A DNA stretch of 64,000 nt from Caballeronia sp. SBC1. GTDB taxonomy: Bacteria > Pseudomonadota > Gammaproteobacteria > Burkholderiales > Burkholderiaceae. Below the pieces are notes generated by a model, which ran no database searches, was not told the origin of the DNA, and was given only the letters and a program-made list of their open reading frames with translations. The stretch spans positions 1,302,001 through 1,366,000 of the forward strand of contig NZ_CP049157.1 of NCBI RefSeq assembly GCF_011493005.1. Direction: 5' to 3'. Positions 1 to 7,974 of this stretch are shown piece by piece. The position numbers and the translations under genes are program-made. The stretch's first letter is position 1; every line of letters begins with the position of its first letter.

Positions 1-1
1 G

Positions 2-232
2 ACGGAGCGCATACGGATCATCCGGCGCCTGGATTTTACGAAGGCACCCCGTATTGACGCCACATACCGGGAGCATGCTGCAATCCTTTCGGCGATCTTC
101 GCAAAGGACGTCTCCGGTGCACAGGAGATGATCCGTGGGCACATCGCGGAAAGGCAGGCCGAAGTGAAGCGCATCACGCATCACATGCTCCATTCCGCGC
201 GCGAGCGTTACGCCAGTCAGGATGATTCGTAG
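2..232 (+). CDS. GntR-family regulator, C-terminal part of FCD domain (5' end outside window)
   Basis: The open frame enters from the left edge and ends at TAG 230-232, giving the last 76 residues of a protein. The sequence is helical, and a YREHAAIL segment is followed by a metal-ligand-like histidine in MIRGHIAER, which is the pattern of the last helices of the FCD ligand-binding domain of FadR-type GntR regulators. The DNA-binding domain lies outside the window. The gene points toward the urea transporter, but a 204-base gap with its own sigma-54-type promoter separates them, so co-transcription is unlikely. The target and ligand cannot be told from this fragment. Confidence 0.72.
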   Translation, partial: TERIRIIRRLDFTKAPRIDATYREHAAILSAIFAKDVSGAQEMIRGHIAERQAEVKRITHHMLHSARERYASQDDS

Positions 233-358
233 CCCGCCTCCGAAAGCGTGCAGACCGCACCAGTTTTGAGCGCGTACGCACCGCGGCTAATCAATCGACA
301 TGCCTGTGATTGACTGTGGAACACCCGGGAAGCCTTTACTACAAAGGCTTTAAAGTCC

Positions 359-375
359 TTGGCCCAGAATTTGCA
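359..375 (+). promoter_or_regulatory. Sigma-54 (-24/-12) promoter of the urt operon
   Basis: TTGGCCCAGAATTTGCA fits the RpoN consensus TGGCACRNNNNTTGCA with one mismatch, and the invariant GG (361-362) and GC (373-374) are exactly ten bases apart. Transcription would start near 386, about 50 bases before urtA. Urea transporters are commonly under nitrogen (NtrC/RpoN) control, so site and gene agree. I did not find a clear NtrC enhancer site in the 120 bases upstream. Confidence 0.72.
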
Positions 376-436
376 AAAGGAATTTCGTCTTGTATCCAAG
401 ACTAAATCCAACTTACATTCTGGTTAAGGACGGGCA

Positions 437-1735
437 ATGAAAAAGCGCGAGTTCCTGAAGGTCGCATCGGCAGCGGGGGTTGCAGGCGTAGTTGGCAAGA
501 TCCCTTCGGCTTTCGCTCAAAGCGACAAAGGCCCCATCAAAGTGGGCGTATTGCACTCCCTGTCCGGCACGATGGCGATCTCGGAAACATCGCTCAAGGA
601 CACGGCGCTGATGACCATTGCGCAGATCAATGCGAGCGGTGGCGTGCTTGGTCGTCAACTTGAACCGGTCGTGGTCGACCCCGCCTCCAACTGGCCGCTC
701 TTCGCCGAGAAGGCGCGTCAACTGATCTCGCAAGACAAGGTCGCGGTGACCTTTGGCTGCTGGACATCGGTGTCGCGTAAATCGGTGTTGCCGGTGTTCG
801 AGGAACTCAACGGCCTGCTGTTCTACCCGGTGCAGTACGAAGGCGAAGAAATGTCGCGCAACGTGTTCTACACGGGCGCAGCACCTAACCAGCAAGCCAT
901 CCCCGCCACCGAATACCTGATGAGCAAGGAAGGCGGCGGCGCCAAGCGCTTCTTCCTGCTGGGCACCGACTACGTGTATCCGCGCACGACCAACAAGATC
1001 CTGCGCGCGTTCCTGCACTCGAAGGGCGTGAAGGACGACGACATTCAGGAGGTCTACACACCGTTCGGCCACGCGGACTATCAGACCATCGTGGCTAACA
1101 TCAAGACGTTCTCGCAAGGGGGCAAGACCTGCGTGATCTCGACGGTGAACGGGGACTCGAACGTGCCGTTCTACAAAGAACTCGGCAATCAAGGGCTCAA
1201 GGCCACCGACGTGCCGGTGGTCGCGTTCTCGGTGGGCGAAGAGGAACTGCGCGGTATCGATACAAAACCGCTGGTCGGCAATCTTGCCGCATGGAACTAC
1301 TTCATGTCGCTGAAGAACCCGGAGAACACGAAGTTCAAGGCCATGTTTGCCGACTGGGTCAAGAAGAACAACCTGCCGGGCGGCGACAAGCGCGTGACGA
1401 ACGACCCGATGGAAGCGACCTTTGTCGGCATCCATATGTGGAAGCAGGCGGCGGAGAAAGCAAAGAGCGTCGATGTCGACAAGATTCGCGTGGCCATGGT
1501 CGGCCAGAAGTTTGCGGCGCCTTCGGGCTTTACGCTTGAGATGGATGGGAACCACCATCTGCACAAGCCGGTGATGATTGGTGAGGTACGCGGCGACGGC
1601 CAATTCAATGTCGTGTGGCGCACGAAGACCGCGATCCGCGCGCAACCGTGGAGCCCGTACATTTCGGGCAACGAAGGCAAGCCGGATGTGGTGAGTTCGA
1701 TTCCGGATTTTCTGCGCCGCCGCCGCGTGGCTTAA
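437..1735 (+). CDS. urtA: Urea ABC transporter, periplasmic urea-binding protein UrtA
   Basis: This 432-residue protein binds urea (or a short amide) in the periplasm and delivers it to the UrtBC channel. It begins with a Tat-like signal, KKREFLK followed by a hydrophobic stretch and an AFAQ cleavage site near residue 28; the usual twin arginine is replaced by KR, a variant that can still be exported. The body starts IKVGVLHSLSGTMA and is typical of the branched-chain-amino-acid/amide type I binding fold (Peripla_BP_5). Length fits UrtA. The start ATG follows a GGACGGGC stretch. It is the first of five collinear urt genes behind the sigma-54 promoter. Confidence 0.95.
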   Translation: MKKREFLKVASAAGVAGVVGKIPSAFAQSDKGPIKVGVLHSLSGTMAISETSLKDTALMTIAQINASGGVLGRQLEPVVVDPASNWPLFAEKARQLISQDKVAVTFGCWTSVSRKSVLPVFEELNGLLFYPVQYEGEEMSRNVFYTGAAPNQQAIPATEYLMSKEGGGAKRFFLLGTDYVYPRTTNKILRAFLHSKGVKDDDIQEVYTPFGHADYQTIVANIKTFSQGGKTCVISTVNGDSNVPFYKELGNQGLKATDVPVVAFSVGEEELRGIDTKPLVGNLAAWNYFMSLKNPENTKFKAMFADWVKKNNLPGGDKRVTNDPMEATFVGIHMWKQAAEKAKSVDVDKIRVAMVGQKFAAPSGFTLEMDGNHHLHKPVMIGEVRGDGQFNVVWRTKTAIRAQPWSPYISGNEGKPDVVSSIPDFLRRRRVA

Positions 1736-1890
1736 GCCTGCGTTTGAGCTTGGGTAAGTAACAACGTTGAAGTCCGAACTGCCGCGCTCGAAGCACAAGA
1801 ACAAGAGCGGCGGTTCGTATGAGTCCGGGCGGCATGCAGCATATCGCGCAACACGCCGCCCCGCACTCCGCTCTACCTGACAGGCCATTC

Positions 1891-3510
1891 ATGACTGATT
1901 CGATTCTTCGCTTCGCTCGCCGTGGCCTCTGCGCGATGCTGATTGCGTGCATGCCGCTGGCCGCATTTGCGGCTCTTACGGCTGACGATCTCGCGCCGCT
2001 TGCGGCCGACGACTTCGACGCCAAATCCGCCGCCATCGATAAGCTGATCGCCAACGCGGATGCTCCTTCAATCGCCGTGTTGAACGCGCTCTCCGATGGC
2101 TCGTTGGTCGCCACCGACGCCGGCAAGGTTCTGATCCAGACCGACGACGGCAACAAGGACCCGCTCACCAACAAGGTCGTGGAAGCGCCGGATGCGCAAC
2201 CGGTCACGCTGAACAATCTGTTGCGCTCGAAGGTATCGGGTGCGTTATCGGGCTTGCAGCTGGCATCGCCCGATATTGCTACGCGCCGCGCGGCCGTTGA
2301 TGAATTGCTGAAGAACTCGGATCCGTCGATCAAGCCATTAGTCGATAAAGCCCGCGCCAAGGAGACCGATCCGACGCTGAAAAAGCGCCTCGACACGCTC
2401 TGGGCCACCACCGCTTTACACGATACCGACGCCAACAAACGCCTTGAAGCCGTGCAACTCGTCGCCGCGCGTCACGACCTGGATATGAACGAACTGCTGC
2501 GCCCGATCGTCGTGAAGAACGCTGACGGTACCTTCGCCGAACCTGATGCCCGCGTGCGCGCAGCAGCACAAGCAGGTATCGAAGAACTGGATTCCATTCA
2601 GCGGCGCGGTGAGATTGTTGGCACGATCTTCGCGGGTCTGTCGCTGGGCAGCGTGCTGTTGCTCGCCGCGTTGGGCCTCGCGATCACGTATGGCTTGATC
2701 GGTGTGATCAACATGGCGCACGGCGAGTTTCTGATGATTGGCGCATATGCTACGTATGTGGTCCAGAACCTCGTCCAGCACTACGCACCGGGTGCATTCA
2801 ACTGGTATCCGCTGTTCGCCGTGCCTGTGTCGTTTGCCGCCGCGGCTTTGGTGGGTATCGTGCTCGAACGGCTCGTGTTGAAACATCTCTACGGCCGTCC
2901 ACTCGAAACGCTGCTGACCACGTTCGGCATCAGCCTGATCCTGATTCAAGCGACGCGCACGATCTTCGGCGCGCAGAACGTGCAGGTGACGAATCCATCG
3001 TGGATGAGCGGTGGCGTCTCCGTCATGCAGAACCTGATTCTCCCCTACAACCGTTTGACCATTCTTGGCTTCTCGCTGGTCGTCGTGTTGCTCGCGTGGG
3101 TCGTGCTCACCAAGACGCGCCTCGGCCTGTTCGTGCGTGCCGTCACGCAGAACCGCCGGATGGCTGCGTGTGTCGGCGTGAAGACCGCGCGCGTGGATTC
3201 GTATGCGTTTGCGTTCGGTGCGGGTATCGCAGGACTGGGCGGTTGTGCGCTTTCGCAGATCGGCAATATTGGGCCGGACCTGGGGCAGAGCTACATCATC
3301 GATTCATTCATGACGGTCGTGCTCGGCGGCGTCGGGCAACTGGCGGGAACGGTGATCGGCGGCTTTGGGCTTGGGCTTGTCAGCAAGACGATCGAACCCT
3401 TCTGGGGGGCGGTACTCGCGAAGATCGCGGTGCTCGTGCTGATTGTATTGTTCATCCAGAAACGTCCTCAGGGCATGTTTGCCCTGAAGGGCCGCAGCGC
3501 AGAGGTTTGA
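1891..3510 (+). CDS. urtB: Urea ABC transporter permease UrtB
   Basis: Inner-membrane permease of the urea transporter, 539 residues from the chosen start. The N-terminal 220 or so residues are a signal peptide plus a periplasmic, HEAT-like helical extension (many DPxxKKRLDTL and ATRRAAVDELL type repeats), seen in long UrtB proteins. The C-terminal 300 residues are a LivH-type permease, starting near GTIFAGLSLGSVLLLAALG and including NMAHGEFLMIGAYATY. An in-frame ATG at 1819 exists, but the ATG at 1891 places a classical signal peptide (cationic start, hydrophobic core, AFAA) at the very N-terminus, so I prefer it. Followed one base later by urtC. Confidence 0.93.
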   Translation: MTDSILRFARRGLCAMLIACMPLAAFAALTADDLAPLAADDFDAKSAAIDKLIANADAPSIAVLNALSDGSLVATDAGKVLIQTDDGNKDPLTNKVVEAPDAQPVTLNNLLRSKVSGALSGLQLASPDIATRRAAVDELLKNSDPSIKPLVDKARAKETDPTLKKRLDTLWATTALHDTDANKRLEAVQLVAARHDLDMNELLRPIVVKNADGTFAEPDARVRAAAQAGIEELDSIQRRGEIVGTIFAGLSLGSVLLLAALGLAITYGLIGVINMAHGEFLMIGAYATYVVQNLVQHYAPGAFNWYPLFAVPVSFAAAALVGIVLERLVLKHLYGRPLETLLTTFGISLILIQATRTIFGAQNVQVTNPSWMSGGVSVMQNLILPYNRLTILGFSLVVVLLAWVVLTKTRLGLFVRAVTQNRRMAACVGVKTARVDSYAFAFGAGIAGLGGCALSQIGNIGPDLGQSYIIDSFMTVVLGGVGQLAGTVIGGFGLGLVSKTIEPFWGAVLAKIAVLVLIVLFIQKRPQGMFALKGRSAEV

Positions 3511-3511
3511 G

Positions 3512-4702
3512 ATGAATACACCAAACGTCTCCGCGAATCTCGACGTCGTGCCAAAACCCGATGAGCAAGCCAGACGCGAAGGGTTTGCGCTGGGCCTGCC
3601 GCCGCGTGCGGCGCTCCTTCCCCGCAACGGCTGGATTGCGTTGATCGCGTTCATCATCGCCATGGGTATATGCGTGCCGGTCGCAGCGCTCGTGCTGCCG
3701 GAGTCGAGCACGTTCCACCTGAGCGCCTATTCGATGACGCTCGTCGGCAAGCTCATGTGCTACGCGATCGGCGCGCTGGCGCTCGATCTTGTGTGGGGCT
3801 ATTGCGGCATCCTGAGCCTCGGCCATGCGCTGTTCTTTGCGCTTGGAGGCTACGCGATGGGCATGTACCTGATGCGTTCGATTGGCCGTGAGGGCAACTA
3901 TCAAAGCGACTTGCCCGACTTCATGGTGTTCCTCGACTGGCACAAGCTGCCTTGGTACTGGCAAGGCACCGAACACCTCTGGTATGCGCTGTTGCTGGTG
4001 ATTGTTGTGCCCGGCGTGCTTGCCTGGGTGTTCGGCTTCTTCACGTTCCGCTCGCGTGTAAAAGGCGTGTATCTGTCGATCATTACCCAAGCGATGACCT
4101 TCGCCGCGATGCTGCTCTTCTATCGCAACGAAACGGGCTTTGGCGGCAACAACGGCTTTACCGATTTCAAGCGTATCGCGGGCTATCCGATCACAGCGGC
4201 AAGTACGCGGACCGTGTTGTTTCTCATGACGCTCGGCGTGCTGATCCTGGCGTTTATCGCGGCGCGTGCCATTGTGACTTCGAAGCTTGGGCGGGTGGTG
4301 ACAGGCGTGCGCGATGGCGAAGCGCGGTTGATGTTCCTCGGCTATAGCCCGCTCGCATACAAGCTTTTTATCTGGACCGTGTCAGCCATTCTGTGTGGCA
4401 TTGCAGGCGCGTTATACGTGCCGCAAGTGGGCATCATCAACCCGAACGAGATGTCTCCGGGCAACTCCATCGAGATGGCGATCTGGGTGGCCGTGGGCGG
4501 ACGGGGAACCTTGATCGGGCCGATCATCGGCGCGTTTGCGGTGAATGGTGCGAAGAGTTTTTTTACGGCGAACTTCCCTGAATACTGGCTGTTCTTCCTG
4601 GGCCTGATCTTTACGCTCGTGCCCTTGCTGCTGCCGAACGGAATCATGGGCCTTATCGATATCGCGCTGCGCAAGAAGAAAGCAGGAGGACATTCACATT
4701 GA
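3512..4702 (+). CDS. urtC: Urea ABC transporter permease UrtC
   Basis: Second membrane subunit of the urea importer, 396 residues, a LivM-type permease. About nine hydrophobic segments are visible, with the family pattern GYCGILSLGHALFFALGGYAMG near residue 95 and GGRGTLIGPIIGA near residue 330. A basic C-terminus (RKKKAGGHSH) ends the protein in the cytoplasm. It begins one base after the urtB stop and its stop overlaps the TTG start of urtD, so the genes are translationally coupled. Confidence 0.94.
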   Translation: MNTPNVSANLDVVPKPDEQARREGFALGLPPRAALLPRNGWIALIAFIIAMGICVPVAALVLPESSTFHLSAYSMTLVGKLMCYAIGALALDLVWGYCGILSLGHALFFALGGYAMGMYLMRSIGREGNYQSDLPDFMVFLDWHKLPWYWQGTEHLWYALLLVIVVPGVLAWVFGFFTFRSRVKGVYLSIITQAMTFAAMLLFYRNETGFGGNNGFTDFKRIAGYPITAASTRTVLFLMTLGVLILAFIAARAIVTSKLGRVVTGVRDGEARLMFLGYSPLAYKLFIWTVSAILCGIAGALYVPQVGIINPNEMSPGNSIEMAIWVAVGGRGTLIGPIIGAFAVNGAKSFFTANFPEYWLFFLGLIFTLVPLLLPNGIMGLIDIALRKKKAGGHSH

Positions 4703-5589
4703 CTGCCTTATCGATCCCATTAGCTAACGCGTACAACGCATTGATCGTGGACCTGCCGCCACTGCCTGAAATCAACGAACGTAATCAAAACGGCATCACG
4801 GGTCTGGGCCACGTGCTGGAACCGGGCGAGATCGATGTCTCGCACGGCACTATCCTGTATCTCGAAGACGTGACCGTCAGCTTCGATGGTTTCCGCGCGC
4901 TGAACAAGCTGACGCTGTCCATTGAGGTGGGCGAACTGCGCTGCGTGATCGGACCCAACGGCGCGGGTAAGACCACCATGATGGACGTGATTACCGGCAA
5001 GACACGACCCGATTCCGGCAAGGTTTTTCTGGGCCAGACCTTTGACCTGACGCGCATGTCGGAGCCGGTGATTGCGCGCACGGGCATTGGACGCAAGTTC
5101 CAGAAGCCGACCGTGTTCGAGAACCATCCGGTGTGGGAAAACCTCGAACTCGCGATGAAAACCGACAAGGGGTGGCTGGCGTCGCTCAGGTCAAAGCTGG
5201 ATCGGGAAGCACAAGCGAGGATTGAAGAGACGCTGGAACTGATCCATCTTGAAGCCGATGCCACGCGTTCTGCCGGTGAGCTGTCGCACGGGCAGAAGCA
5301 GCGGCTGGAGATTGGCATGTTGCTGATGCAGCAACCAGCGCTTCTGTTACTCGATGAACCCGCCGCCGGCATGACGGACCATGAAACCATGCAGCTCGCG
5401 GAATTGCTCAACAAGCTGCGCGGCACCTGTTCGATGATGGTCGTCGAGCACGACATGGAATTCGTCGCAGCGCTCTCGGGTGATACGGGACGCGTGACGG
5501 TGATGGCCGAAGGCAGCGTGCTTGCACACGGCACGCTCGACGAAGTGAAGCGCAACGAGAAAGTGATCGAGTCGTACCTCGGCCGTTGA
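4699..5589 (+). CDS. urtD: Urea ABC transporter ATP-binding protein UrtD
   Basis: ATPase subunit (LivG-type), 296 residues. Walker A is GPNGAGKTT, the signature motif is the variant LSHGQ, and Walker B is LLLLDEP followed by AAGMTDHE. An unusual N-terminal extension of about 50 residues precedes the ATPase domain. The start is TTG, overlapping the urtC stop by four bases; an AGGAGG site at 4684-4689 sits at good distance and supports it. It pairs with UrtE to energise urea uptake. Confidence 0.94.
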   Translation: MTALSIPLANAYNALIVDLPPLPEINERNQNGITGLGHVLEPGEIDVSHGTILYLEDVTVSFDGFRALNKLTLSIEVGELRCVIGPNGAGKTTMMDVITGKTRPDSGKVFLGQTFDLTRMSEPVIARTGIGRKFQKPTVFENHPVWENLELAMKTDKGWLASLRSKLDREAQARIEETLELIHLEADATRSAGELSHGQKQRLEIGMLLMQQPALLLLDEPAAGMTDHETMQLAELLNKLRGTCSMMVVEHDMEFVAALSGDTGRVTVMAEGSVLAHGTLDEVKRNEKVIESYLGR

Positions 5590-5613
5590 TTGGGCCACCA
5601 CGGGAAATTAGAA

Positions 5614-6306
5614 ATGCTCGAAGTCGATTCACTCAACCAGTTCTACGGCGGCAGCCACATCCTGCGCGATGTGAAGATGACCGTGCCCGATGGAAAACTC
5701 ACGGTATTGCTTGGCCGCAATGGCGTGGGCAAGACCACGTTGCTACGCTGCCTGATGGGCGTGGTGCCCACAAAAAGCGGCACGATCTCCTGGCGTGGTG
5801 CGAAGATTTCTTCGATGCCCACCTATAAGCGCGTATCGAGCGGCCTGGCTTACGTACCGCAAGGACGGGATATCTTCGGCCGGCTCACGGTTGAAGAAAA
5901 CTTGCTGGTGGGCGCGGCGAGCCGTAAAGCGCCATCGAAGGTACCAGACCGGATCTATGAACTGTTCCCGGTGCTCAAGGAGATGAAAAGCAGACGCGGC
6001 GGCGATCTGTCGGGCGGCCAGCAACAGCAGCTCGCGATCGGCCGGGCGCTGATGAGCGAACCACAACTGCTGATCCTCGATGAACCGACTGAAGGCATCC
6101 AGCCCTCCATCATTCAGGATATCGGGCGCACGTTGCGGCAACTCGTTGATGAAATGGGCATGACAGTGCTGCTCGTCGAACAGTACTACGACTTCGCTCG
6201 CGAGCTTGCCGACCGCTACTGGGTGATGAGCCGCGGTGAGATTGTCGCGGGCGGTGAGGGCGCGGACATGGAGGCGCATGGCGTGCGGGAGTTGATCGCG
6301 GTTTAA
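5614..6306 (+). CDS. urtE: Urea ABC transporter ATP-binding protein UrtE
   Basis: Second ATPase subunit (LivF-type), 230 residues from ATG 5614, which gives the usual family start MLEVDSLNQFYGG. An in-frame TTG at 5590 would add eight residues. Walker A is GRNGVGKTT, the signature is LSGGQQQQ, Walker B is LLILDEPTEGIQPS. It closes the urtABCDE operon. Urease genes, which often follow urt operons, are not present here; a nickel/cobalt permease is the next gene on this strand. Confidence 0.94.
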   Translation: MLEVDSLNQFYGGSHILRDVKMTVPDGKLTVLLGRNGVGKTTLLRCLMGVVPTKSGTISWRGAKISSMPTYKRVSSGLAYVPQGRDIFGRLTVEENLLVGAASRKAPSKVPDRIYELFPVLKEMKSRRGGDLSGGQQQQLAIGRALMSEPQLLILDEPTEGIQPSIIQDIGRTLRQLVDEMGMTVLLVEQYYDFARELADRYWVMSRGEIVAGGEGADMEAHGVRELIAV

Positions 6307-6374
6307 GTCTGACGAGCGAGTAGTAAATAGCGCGCGTGAACTGATCGACATTGCAACAGGCGCGGTATATAACG

Positions 6375-6500
6375 TGCAGCGTACTACCTCGTTAAGGGAA
6401 AGTGAGAAGCCGGTGAGAACCCGGCACGGTCGCGCCACTGTATTTGGTTTGTAAGCGTTTAGATTGTCGAACGTTTCGAACCAAGAGTCAGACCTCCTTC
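6375..6500 (+). promoter_or_regulatory. Cobalamin (B12) riboswitch
   Basis: The segment carries the characteristic conserved blocks of the adenosylcobalamin riboswitch: AAGGGAA near 6394, the B12-box core GCCGGTGAGAACCCGGC at about 6409-6425 followed by GGTCGCGCCACTGTAT (6428-6443), then GTAAGC, and AGTCAGACC near 6486. It lies 50 bases before the start codon of a nickel/cobalt permease, which it should repress when B12 is plentiful. A GCGGGA/TCCCG hairpin just before the ribosome-binding site may be the expression platform; this last point is inference. Confidence 0.88.
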
Positions 6501-6550
6501 CTCGACTTTTTCAACTCCAAGCGGGACGCGACTTCCCGAGGGCTGCTCAG

Positions 6551-7606
6551 ATGATTTCTCAACTCGTACAAATTTTTAACGACTCAGGCACTAAGGTGCG
6601 GGGCAAGCTTTTCGGCATTTATGGGGTATTGATTGCGATCAATGTCCTTGCGTGGGTTTGGGCTCTGGTGGCATTCCGCCACCATCCGGTACTTCTCGGA
6701 ACTGCAATGCTGGCCTACGGATTCGGGCTGCGTCATGCGGTGGATGCCGACCACATTGCCGCTATCGACAATGTCACGCGCAAGCTCATGCAGGAGAAGA
6801 AACGCCCCGTTGCAGTGGGCTTCTTCTTTTCTCTCGGGCACTCGACCGTGGTCGTGCTCGCCTCTGCCGGGGTGGCTCTTGCAACGTCGGCCATGCAGGG
6901 ACGGTTCGACCGTTACAAGGAAATCGGCGGAATTGTCGGCACGTTGGTGTCGGCGTTATTCCTGTTCGCGATTGCCCTGATGAACCTGATTATCCTGAGG
7001 TCGATCTATAAGGCGTGGCGCAACGTCAGGAGCGGCGGTGCTTATGTCGATGACGATTTCGATCTGCTTCTGGCCGATCGCGGATTTCTGGCTCGCATCT
7101 TTCGCCCGTTGTTTCGCATGATCACGCGAAGCTGGCAAATGTACCCGCTAGGTTTCCTGTTCGGTCTGGGATTCGATACGGCGACTGAAATTGGTTTGCT
7201 TGGCATAGCGGCAACCCAGGCGTCGCAAGGGCTTTCTCCCTGGGCGATCATGGTGTTCCCGGTCCTGTTCAGTGCCGGCATGTCCCTGATAGATACGCTG
7301 GACGGTCACCTGATGCTCGGCGCTTACGGATGGGCTTACCTGAAGCCGATCCGGAAAATCTACTACAACATGACCATCACACTGGTGTCCGTCATCGTGG
7401 CCGTCGTGATTGGCGGCATAGAAGCGCTTGGGCTGCTCGCAGATCAGTTGAAACTGCAAGGTCCAGTGTGGGATGCCATAGGTACCTTGAACGATAATTT
7501 CGGCACGCTGGGCTTTGTGATTATTGGCATTTTCGCCGTTAGCTGGATCGTGTCGGTCCTGATCTATCGTGCAAAACGCTTCGACGAGCTGGAAGTCAGC
7601 CGCTAG
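6551..7606 (+). CDS. Nickel/cobalt permease, NiCoT (HoxN/NixA) family
   Basis: Inner-membrane transition-metal permease of 351 residues, the usual size for HoxN. The family signature RHAVDADHIAAIDN (HX4DH) is in the second hydrophobic segment, near residue 60, and further motifs FSLGHSTVVV and LGFDTATEIGLL follow. I choose ATG 6551, which has a GAGGG ribosome site eight bases upstream; a longer frame from 6464 would be translated from inside the riboswitch. Control by a B12 riboswitch argues that the physiological metal is cobalt for cobalamin synthesis, although its position beside a urea transporter would also suit nickel for urease. Confidence 0.92.
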   Translation: MISQLVQIFNDSGTKVRGKLFGIYGVLIAINVLAWVWALVAFRHHPVLLGTAMLAYGFGLRHAVDADHIAAIDNVTRKLMQEKKRPVAVGFFFSLGHSTVVVLASAGVALATSAMQGRFDRYKEIGGIVGTLVSALFLFAIALMNLIILRSIYKAWRNVRSGGAYVDDDFDLLLADRGFLARIFRPLFRMITRSWQMYPLGFLFGLGFDTATEIGLLGIAATQASQGLSPWAIMVFPVLFSAGMSLIDTLDGHLMLGAYGWAYLKPIRKIYYNMTITLVSVIVAVVIGGIEALGLLADQLKLQGPVWDAIGTLNDNFGTLGFVIIGIFAVSWIVSVLIYRAKRFDELEVSR

Positions 7607-7820
7607 GACCGCGTTGATCCAGGGCACTCGTCAGTGCCTGAATTTGCTCGCTGCTAAGCGACGATGTATCGATCGCGTCAGCGTGGGAAAAAATCATCTG
7701 TCCATAAGCATCGGCGAGCACGCGCGCTTCCCGGCAGAGTGCCGCATCCTGACCGGCCGGCTTCAGTTCTCGCCAATAGTTGATTGCGCGCTCGACGTCG
7801 AGAATAGTGAATACGCTCAT
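7596..7820 (-). CDS. DUF3717 family small protein
   Basis: A 74-residue protein starting MSVFTILDVERAINYWRE, with alternating small residues and a conserved ALCxEAxVLAxxYGxMI segment that matches my recollection of the DUF3717 family of Burkholderiales. Function unknown. An in-frame upstream start at 7883 exists but the family begins at the ATG used here, preceded by an AGGG element. The gene converges on the NiCoT gene and its last 11 bases overlap the end of that gene. No membrane segment or signal peptide. Confidence 0.72.
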   Translation of the reverse strand: MSVFTILDVERAINYWRELKPAGQDAALCREARVLADAYGQMIFSHADAIDTSSLSSEQIQALTSALDQRGPSG

Positions 7821-7974
7821 AGGTCTGCCCTGCAGCTTCGGGTGAATGGACGGGTAACGCCGGTACGCGCACGTTGCACCCACATGAACAAAACTAATAG
7901 AAAGATGAAAACATGTCGCTTGTCGAATGACACGCCGGCATTCAGACTGTGGGCCACTCGGTTAAGGACGCATT

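Noticed and set aside
413..1888. 491-codon open frame antisense to urtA
   Set aside because: High-GC shadow frame; it runs over the whole of a clear gene, has Arg/His-rich low-information sequence and no family features.
4300..7600. Urease genes linked to the urea transporter
   Set aside because: None follows urtE; the next gene is a metal permease and then metE.
7884..7974. A second cobalamin riboswitch before metE
   Set aside because: Only 90 bases with none of the B12-box blocks; the riboswitch present belongs to the NiCoT gene.
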